NCBI GenBank assembly: GCA_009778835.1
Contig: WRFK01000024.1
Coordinates: 1-12,364 of the forward strand
Length of the DNA: 12,364 nt
DNA from: Spirochaetaceae bacterium
GTDB taxonomy: Bacteria > Spirochaetota > Spirochaetia > CADAEX01
Direction of reading: 5' to 3'
Both the position numbers and the translations under genes were made by a program. Below, one piece after another: positions 1 to 4,715 of the stretch; within the stretch, counting starts at the first letter, position 1; each line of letters opens with the position of its first letter. Below the pieces are notes generated by a model. It had not been told where the DNA came from, did no database searches, and saw only the letters and a list, made by a program, of their open reading frames with translations.

Positions 1-32
1 AGAACAGTAAACCATAAAAGTTCGTTAGACAT
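1..32 (-). CDS. yhhQ: Start of a YhhQ/VUT-family queuosine-precursor transporter, cut by the left window edge
   Basis: Ten codons are visible, reading MSNELLWFTV from the ATG at 32. The ribosome binding site AAGGAG lies at 43-38, five bases upstream. The short N-terminus resembles members of the VUT/YhhQ membrane family, which import queuosine precursors. The stronger argument is the class I preQ1 riboswitch directly upstream: in known cases this RNA controls queuosine synthesis or transport genes. The rest of the protein, including its membrane segments, lies outside the window, so the assignment rests mainly on the riboswitch. A queuosine biosynthesis enzyme is the main alternative. Confidence 0.6.
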   Translation of the reverse strand, partial: MSNELLWFTV

Positions 33-37
33 AAAAA

Positions 38-78
38 CTCCTTGTTTTGTTAAGGCGGGTTACTGGAAACGACCGCCG
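38..78 (-). promoter_or_regulatory. Class I preQ1 riboswitch, translational type
   Basis: Read on the minus strand, stem P1 is GGCGG (77-73) paired with CCGCC (58-54). The loop contains UCG, then CAGUAAC, and is followed by the A-rich tail UUAACAAAACAAGG (53-40). Loop and tail closely match the Thermoanaerobacter tengcongensis preQ1 riboswitch as I remember it, with about four extra bases (UUUC) in the loop. In that family the tail folds back as a pseudoknot around the ligand. Here the tail runs into the AAGGAG ribosome binding site at 43-38. Bound preQ1 should therefore hide the ribosome binding site and lower translation of the transporter. Confidence 0.9.
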
Positions 79-117
79 TATAAAGCCGGCATCAATTTTT
101 GATACCAGCTTATTTAA

Positions 118-148
118 ATTATATATAACTTCTATTCAATAATATCAA
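118..148 (-). promoter_or_regulatory. Possible promoter for the riboswitch-transporter transcript
   Basis: A perfect -10 hexamer TATAAT lies at 123-118. The best -35 candidate is TTGATA at 148-143, with a spacer of 19 bases, longer than ideal. It overlaps the last codons of the fabK-like gene. Transcription could instead read through from that gene, since the gap is only about 100 bases and no clear terminator is seen. Confidence 0.3.
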
Positions 149-1157
149 TAATTTTTTGAAGTTCTTTTACAGCATCTGTTGTAAACTCTTCTATAATTTC
201 TTTTACAGGCATTATTTTTTTAACAAAATCAATACTCTGCCCTGCCATTAGAGAACCTCTTTTTACATCTCCGTCTACAACAGCTCTTCTAAGAGCTCCA
301 AGCCAGAACTCTTCAAGTTGGAGACCTGCGTCTTTGGATGTTATTTCACCTTTATCGATTTTTTTAATAAGATCAAGCTGGAGCGCAGTATAATCAAGGC
401 TTCCATCATTCGTTATTGCCCTTACAGGTATTACCGGAACCCTTGGATCAAATTTTGCTGTAGGCTGAACATCTTTTGCAGTTGCTTTAACAAAAGCTTC
501 CTTAAAAGCATTGTTTGCAGGAGACTCAACAGAAGCTGCAAATCTTGTACCGCTTTGAATACCCGCAGCTCCCATAAGCAATAGATGCGCCATAAGAAAA
601 CCGCTTCCAATACCGCCTGCAACAAAAACAGGAACATCTTTTACTTGCGGCAGAATTTGTTCTGCAAGAACAATTGTCGAAACAGGACCTATGTGCCCCC
701 CTGCTTCATTTCCTTCGATTATTATAGCATCTGCTCCAAGCCTTACATGCATATCAACAGCTTTAAGAGATGGCGCAAAGCAGATAAGACGGCTTCCAAT
801 ATCTTTTACTTTTTTATATGCATCTCTCGGAGGAAGACCGCCCGCAAAAATCATAAGCGGAGATTTGATCTTGCATGCATAATCAAGCTGATCAGCGAAA
901 TTAGGCGCAATTGTTATCATATTAACGCCAAAAGGTTTTTGGGTAAGCGACTCTATTTTCCTTATCTCTTCCGCAAAAAGTTCAACCGGCATATTTCCGC
1001 CCCCAAGAACTCCAAACCCGCCTGCATTTGACACAGCCACCACAAGCTGGTGCGTAGAAACCCATGACATTGCCCCACAAAGTATTGGAACTTCAATACC
1101 TAAAAAATCACAACCTCTTTTGGCAAGCTTATCAAAAAGTTTTTTTCCTTTATCCAT
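132..1157 (-). CDS. FabK/nitronate monooxygenase-family FMN enzyme
   Basis: This is a complete 341-residue TIM-barrel flavoprotein of the 2-nitropropane dioxygenase family, which covers enoyl-ACP reductase II (FabK, last step of fatty-acid elongation) and nitronate monooxygenases. Visible family motifs are the N-terminal PILCGAMSWVS (24-34) followed by a Gly-rich NAGGFGVLGGG turn, EGNEAGGHIG (148-157) with the conserved His155, VPVFVAGGIG (176-185) and GIQSGTRFAAS (199-209), the phosphate/FMN-binding end of the barrel. The ATG at 1157 has GAGAGG at 1168-1163, five bases upstream. It has its own promoter at 1236-1208. FabK and nitronate monooxygenase cannot be separated here. The FabK role is attractive for an anaerobe, but no fab gene is in view. 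The gene is intact, unlike its upstream neighbours. Confidence 0.85.
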   Translation of the reverse strand: MDKGKKLFDKLAKRGCDFLGIEVPILCGAMSWVSTHQLVVAVSNAGGFGVLGGGNMPVELFAEEIRKIESLTQKPFGVNMITIAPNFADQLDYACKIKSPLMIFAGGLPPRDAYKKVKDIGSRLICFAPSLKAVDMHVRLGADAIIIEGNEAGGHIGPVSTIVLAEQILPQVKDVPVFVAGGIGSGFLMAHLLLMGAAGIQSGTRFAASVESPANNAFKEAFVKATAKDVQPTAKFDPRVPVIPVRAITNDGSLDYTALQLDLIKKIDKGEITSKDAGLQLEEFWLGALRRAVVDGDVKRGSLMAGQSIDFVKKIMPVKEIIEEFTTDAVKELQKIIDIIE

Positions 1158-1207
1158 AAGAACCTCTCATAATATAGATTAGCAGTGTTTATTCAAAATA
1201 ACCAGAC

Positions 1208-1236
1208 ATAGTATTGAATGATTTAATACTAGTCAA
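1208..1236 (-). promoter_or_regulatory. Promoter of the fabK-like gene with an overlapping inverted repeat
   Basis: The -35 is TTGACT (1236-1231), the spacer is 17 bases and the -10 is TACTAT (1213-1208), giving a leader of roughly 43 bases. The inverted repeat TAGTATT (1209-1215) / AATACTA (1225-1231), 7-bp arms 9 bases apart, covers the -10 and spacer, where a repressor would act. No known operator consensus is recognised. The rest of the 1158-1431 gap shows only A/T-rich DNA. Confidence 0.5.
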
Positions 1237-1431
1237 GTCAATTTTGTAATTTTAAAGAAGATATTTATTATGCAAATATTTACTTATTGACAATAAGTGC
1301 AGTATTTTGGAAAATTTTGAGAAAAATACTACTGAACGACAATTTTTTTCTTGTTTAGCTTTTATATTGAAAAAATATTATTAAATTATTCTGATTATTT
1401 AACCATCTTTTATTTAGCCAAGTTTATTTTC

Positions 1432-1798
1432 TTACTTTTTATCCCAGAATGAGCCTCTGCGTATCATTATAATTTTTCGATATTTACTTAAACCCATATA
1501 GGTAATAACTTTATCAATCATGCTGTCAGGACACTCTTCGCCAATTGAAATTGCAGGTATTCCATTATTAAGCTCTACCCTGCCTCTGGGAGAGGAAAAA
1601 CGTCTGCTTTTATAAGATGCATGAGCCCCATCAGGCAAAACTGTTTTTTTTTGCATCTATGTCCGCAGAAAAAAACTCTATTTCCCCGCGAATCTCAGTT
1701 ATATCAATATAATCATTATCAAACCAAAGCAGCCCTATAAAAGAACTTGAAATTTCCTTCCCTTGTTTTAATAACTGCTTTCGTGTATCCAAAAACAA
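1432..1798 (-). pseudogene. Small gene of unknown function, frameshifted in a run of nine A
   Basis: A good start exists at TTG 1798-1796: GAGGTG at 1810-1805 lies six bases upstream. From there 55 codons are open (LFLDTRKQLLKQG and on to SADIDAKK) before a TGA at 1633-1631. At an A9 run (1652-1644) the next frame takes over and stays open to 1432. It reads KKTVLPDGAHASYK, later RFSSPRGRVELNNG, and ends in IMIRRGSFWDKK. Removing one A would give one protein of about 121 residues with normal composition on both sides. The downstream frame has an ATG at 1656 but no ribosome binding site, so it is not a separate gene. Either this is a recent frameshift mutation, or slippage on the A-run restores the frame in part of the transcripts. 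I do not recognise the family. It follows the DUF4116-like fragment by 14 bases, as if in one operon. Confidence 0.6.
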
Positions 1799-1812
1799 AT
1801 TTTTCACCTCTT

Positions 1813-1980
1813 TTATTTCATCTTATATTTTTCCGGCACATGTACAAGCACTGCCGCGCCACTCTGCTCCACTGCAATGTTACAGAGTTCCTGAGTCTTA
1901 AGCTTTTCCGGAACAAACATAAGCGCTCTGCCATCATCTTTAACCGCAGCAAGCGCTTCTTTTTCTGTTCTGATTTTAAT
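1813..1980 (-). pseudogene. DUF4116-like repeat fragment with ATT where the start codon is expected
   Basis: An open frame ends at TAA 1815-1813 and reads IKIRTEKEALAAV, then RALMFVPEKLKTQELC, then VLVHVPEKY. This is the pattern of DUF4116 repeats (AL-AV---G-AL-YVPE-LKT-EL---AV), a domain of unknown function usually found in tandem copies. The frame is open upstream to a TGA at 2049-2047 but holds no ATG, GTG or TTG before an internal ATG. At 1980-1978 an ATT sits five bases after AGAGGG, exactly where the related leader at 9241 has ATG followed by the similar codons KITTEEEA. The simplest reading is an ATG to ATT loss of the start, which makes this a dying gene. Rare ATT initiation is the alternative. 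Only about 1.5 repeats remain. Confidence 0.55.
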
Positions 1981-2028
1981 ATTTTCCCTCTTTCTGTTTT
2001 TTGTTCCTGCAAATCTTACAATAAATAA

Positions 2029-2066
2029 TTTACAATGCCCACTATATCATATAGTGCCAGAGTGAA
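2029..2066 (-). repeat. Repeated leader element, copy A, with a near-perfect palindrome
   Basis: These 38 bases match 9277-9314 at 32 of 38 positions without gaps, and both copies lie just upstream of a small gene on the minus strand. Copy A contains CACTATAT, one base, ATATAGTG (2040-2056), a palindrome with 8-bp arms. It could be an operator or part of a promoter. No convincing -35/-10 pair was found. The rest of 1981-2238 shows no gene I can support. Confidence 0.7.
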
Positions 2067-2238
2067 AAAATATTTTAATATCCTGATTAAAACCTGCTTG
2101 TTGTTTTTCTTTTAATATTAGGACATTCTTCTTGTGTTTGGAGCATGCCTTTCTTTATTATCTGTAATACTTTTACTTGTATTTATGGAAAATAAAAGAG
2201 CAATAAAAAGCAAGATCGTTAAGAAAGTCTGTTACGGG

Positions 2239-3456
2239 TTATCCCTGCAGTAAAAAGTCTATTGCATGAATAATTCTTATTCCGTTATATGTTGCCCCCG
2301 CAGCATAATCATCAAGCGTTATTATAAATTTAGGGAAATGGTCTTTGATTCGATTTAAAGGCGCCAACTCTCTCTCAAGTGTTTTTTTGTCAAGCAAGCT
2401 TGCCACAACCTGATAATACTCTTTGCCATTTTCATTTTCAGCTACAAAATCAACTTCCTTGCTTTCTACCTTGCCAACGCTTATTTTATAACCACGTCTT
2501 AGTAACTCAAGATAAATTACGTTTTCAAGAACATGACCAATGTCTGTTTCTTTATTTGCAAGCAACATATTTCTTAACCCTATATCAACTGCATAATACT
2601 TTGCATTTTGCTTTAAATGTTGTTTGCCTTTTATATCATATCTGCCAACTTCATAGATTACGAAACTATCTTTTAGATAGTTCAAATATTTTTCAACTGT
2701 GTTATAACTGGCTTCCCGCTTATTTGATTTAAGCGTGTTGGCAATATTGACAGATGATACTTCACTGCCTATGTTATGGAATAAGAACTTGGTTATGCTT
2801 TCCAACACGCCCACATTTACGGATCTTTCACGACTTAAAATATCTTTGCGTATTATCGCACTTAATACATCGTCCAGATAATCATGAACTGCTTTTTCAG
2901 TTGTAAAATCAACCACTTGAGGAAATCCACCCAACCGCAAGTAGTCAAGGACAAATTCCTCTCTTACAGTTTTTCCCTTTTTTAACACTGAACTGGTTTT
3001 GGTAAATTCTTCAAACGAAAATGGCTGCATACGGATTTGCATATAACGACCTGTAAGCAAGGTAGCCAGTTCTCCTGACAAAAGATAAGAGTTTGAGCCG
3101 GTTATGTAAAGATCAACATTTTTTTTTGTGTGAAGGCTACCTACTGCTTTTTGAAAATTATCAACCATCTGAATTTCATCCAGAAAAACATAAGTCCAGC
3201 CATTTTTGCTTAACTTGGCTGCAACATAGTCGTGAAGCTTCTTGTAGTCAAGCAATTCCTCATTTTCCAGCTTTTCAAAGTTTAGCGAGATTATCTGCTT
3301 TTGTTTGACTCCAATGCTTTTTAGATACTCCTGAAATTGTTCCATTAAAACAGATTTGCCAGAGCGTCTGATGCCTGTTATTACTTTTACAAGGTTTTTC
3401 TTTTGCAATTCTTTCAAGGATTCCAGGTATTTTGTGCGGACTATATATTTTTCCAT
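2239..3456 (-). CDS. AAA-family ATPase with DUF4143 C-terminal domain
   Basis: From the ATG at 3456 the protein has 405 residues, typical for this family. Walker A is GIRRSGKS (28-35), Walker B YVFLDEIQ (89-96), and the strand ending in the ITGSNS sensor lies at 118-123, followed by the LLSGELATLLTGRY stretch common in the family. The C-terminal DUF4143 part (from about 205) ends in a nuclease-fold-like segment with EVDF (334-337) and YYQV (347-350). The usual E-x-K pair is replaced there, so nuclease activity is doubtful. Function in this family is unresolved, and many such genes sit in variable regions. I prefer 3456 to the TTG at 3486 because a promoter -10 lies six bases upstream of the ATG, so a transcript starting there would not include the TTG. 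It follows the WYL gene but has its own promoter. Confidence 0.85.
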   Translation of the reverse strand: MEKYIVRTKYLESLKELQKKNLVKVITGIRRSGKSVLMEQFQEYLKSIGVKQKQIISLNFEKLENEELLDYKKLHDYVAAKLSKNGWTYVFLDEIQMVDNFQKAVGSLHTKKNVDLYITGSNSYLLSGELATLLTGRYMQIRMQPFSFEEFTKTSSVLKKGKTVREEFVLDYLRLGGFPQVVDFTTEKAVHDYLDDVLSAIIRKDILSRERSVNVGVLESITKFLFHNIGSEVSSVNIANTLKSNKREASYNTVEKYLNYLKDSFVIYEVGRYDIKGKQHLKQNAKYYAVDIGLRNMLLANKETDIGHVLENVIYLELLRRGYKISVGKVESKEVDFVAENENGKEYYQVVASLLDKKTLERELAPLNRIKDHFPKFIITLDDYAAGATYNGIRIIHAIDFLLQG

Positions 3457-3462
3457 ATAAAT

Positions 3463-3491
3463 AGTATAACATGGCCAAATGTTCAAATCAA
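3463..3491 (-). promoter_or_regulatory. Promoter of the DUF4143 ATPase, probably giving a leaderless mRNA
   Basis: The -35 is TTGATT (3491-3486), the spacer is exactly 17 bases and the -10 is TATACT (3468-3463). Only six bases separate the -10 from the ATG at 3456, so transcription should begin at or next to the start codon. No ribosome binding site precedes the ATG, consistent with leaderless translation. Confidence 0.6.
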
Positions 3492-3520
3492 CAATATTTT
3501 CAATAAATTGAAAATATTGT
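3491..3520. promoter_or_regulatory. Perfect 13-bp inverted repeat at the ATPase promoter
   Basis: The arms are ACAATATTTTCAA (3491-3503) and its exact reverse complement (3508-3520), separated by TAAA. The repeat touches the -35 of the ATPase promoter and lies 47 bases after the WYL stop. The stem is nearly all A/T and has no T-run on the minus-strand side, so an operator is more likely than a terminator. Confidence 0.6.
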
Positions 3521-3567
3521 ATAAAATTATGCTACTTTTTCAATCTGCATTTTACTGGATTATAGTA

Positions 3568-4581
3568 TTACCGCATAAGTTTTGACATAGCTTGTATGGT
3601 TTCCCCCCAAAGTTTTACCAAAGATTTTGGGGCAAGCGGTTTGGCGCGTGCGCCTTGAGCGAGTATCCATTGCAGCACTTTTTCAAATTGATTGCTGGTA
3701 AAAGAGATTTCTATGCCACCCCTGATTTCTTTTATATGCTGATCTTCTGCCCACTGACGCTCTCTTATCCATCGTGTGTCGCCTGTAACTGCTATAACAA
3801 ATTTACAAGCTTTATTTTCCTGGGCATATATCCCAAAATAACTTGCCCCTTCCAGACTGCGATAGTCAAAATCATCCCGAATTTTAAAGTTTTCTCCGGT
3901 AACTGCAATATCGAGAATCCTGGTGAGGCTGAATGTTCTCATTGCGCTTCGATTTTCGTCATATGCATAGAGATACCATGTGCTTTGATCAAAAAGCAAC
4001 TGATATGGATGAACGCGCCGGAAATTAACCTTTTTTCCAGAGCTTTCTCCTTTATCGGAAAGACCTTCTAAATCTGCACAAAGATAACTAAAAGTAAGCA
4101 CTTTGTTATCACGTAAGCCGCAGACAACCGTTTTCCATATTTTAATATCCACCTTGGCAGAGGCAATTTTGGGGATTACAATTCTGTTGCTAAACCAGTC
4201 ATCTGCACTTTTGTCTCCCTTCAAGGGGATAGAAATGTTTTCCAGCAGTTTCAAAGTAGTTTCATGGAGAGAAGTGTTTCGGTATAACTCCATAAGATTT
4301 TTTGCCATGCCTAAAGCTAACAGGTCATCAGCAGTTGCATAGGCAGCAGCCAGTCGGAAAGTTTTTTCTGTATAGTAAAACCCTTTTTCAAAAAAGTCAT
4401 AGGCTATGGGCGCATTCATCATATCCCTCATGTAGGCAATATCCCTGTTTATGCTTGAGGCACTGGTCTCATATTTTTTTGCCAACTCTGGCACATTGGG
4501 ATATTTTCCTGAGGCGATTTCTTTATCAATAAAATAGATCCTTGGAAGCGCGATCTTGGAAAGACTTTTTCTTTGTTTCAT
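3568..4581 (-). CDS. WYL-domain transcriptional regulator (HTH-WYL-WCX)
   Basis: The complete protein has 337 residues. The N-terminus (about 10-70) is a winged helix with a recognition helix near SASSINRDIAYMRD (40-53). The WYL domain spans about 145-230, with FRRVHPYQLLF (187-197) and the WYL triad itself at 202-204 (STWYLYAYDENR), then the conserved RTFSLTRI. The C-terminal WCX region (about 258-335) carries a basic TRWIRERQW segment. Regulators of this build bind nucleic-acid or nucleotide ligands and often control defence cassettes (BrxR, CapW). Here it lies directly after the MBL-AAA gene, which makes it the natural candidate regulator of the block, by inference. The ATG at 4581 has no ribosome binding site, and a promoter -10 ends eight bases upstream. 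Confidence 0.9.
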   Translation of the reverse strand: MKQRKSLSKIALPRIYFIDKEIASGKYPNVPELAKKYETSASSINRDIAYMRDMMNAPIAYDFFEKGFYYTEKTFRLAAAYATADDLLALGMAKNLMELYRNTSLHETTLKLLENISIPLKGDKSADDWFSNRIVIPKIASAKVDIKIWKTVVCGLRDNKVLTFSYLCADLEGLSDKGESSGKKVNFRRVHPYQLLFDQSTWYLYAYDENRSAMRTFSLTRILDIAVTGENFKIRDDFDYRSLEGASYFGIYAQENKACKFVIAVTGDTRWIRERQWAEDQHIKEIRGGIEISFTSNQFEKVLQWILAQGARAKPLAPKSLVKLWGETIQAMSKLMR

Positions 4582-4589
4582 ATTATAAA

Positions 4590-4618
4590 GTTATATCACG
4601 AGTGAATTCTCCTATCAA
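4590..4618 (-). promoter_or_regulatory. Promoter of the WYL regulator, probably leaderless
   Basis: The -35 is TTGATA (4618-4613), the spacer 17 bases, the -10 TATAAC (4595-4590). Eight bases separate the -10 from the ATG, placing the expected transcription start at or one to two bases before it. An AGGAG lies inside the spacer and would not be in the mRNA. This promoter makes the regulator independent of the module upstream. Confidence 0.55.
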
Positions 4619-4715
4619 GAAATAAAAACCTCTCTTACTTAGTGATGATGCAATTCCAAAATCAAATATTTTCACATGTTTAATACAAAGGTTCGGTATG
4701 GCATTTAATAGTGTA

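Noticed and set aside
318..1031. Plus-strand open frames across the fabK-like gene
   Set aside because: They are opposite-strand shadows. The minus-strand frame carries clear family motifs, while these frames have odd composition and no support.
1818..2012. 64-codon minus-strand frame starting with TTG
   Set aside because: It has a Lys/Arg-rich composition in the wrong frame, and the overlapping frame encodes the DUF4116-like sequence.
2087..2146. 19-codon minus-strand frame beginning MLQTQEECP
   Set aside because: It is very short, has a poorly spaced ribosome binding site and no recognised homology. It cannot be told from chance.
3457..3486. TTG at 3486 as the start of the DUF4143 ATPase
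   Set aside because: It has no ribosome binding site and lies upstream of the -10 box, so it would not be transcribed from the proposed promoter. Family proteins begin near the ATG at 3456.
4619..4715. Terminator after the MBL-AAA gene
   Set aside because: Only GGTTC/GAACC with a loop of more than 20 bases is found, and there is no T-run, which is too weak to call.
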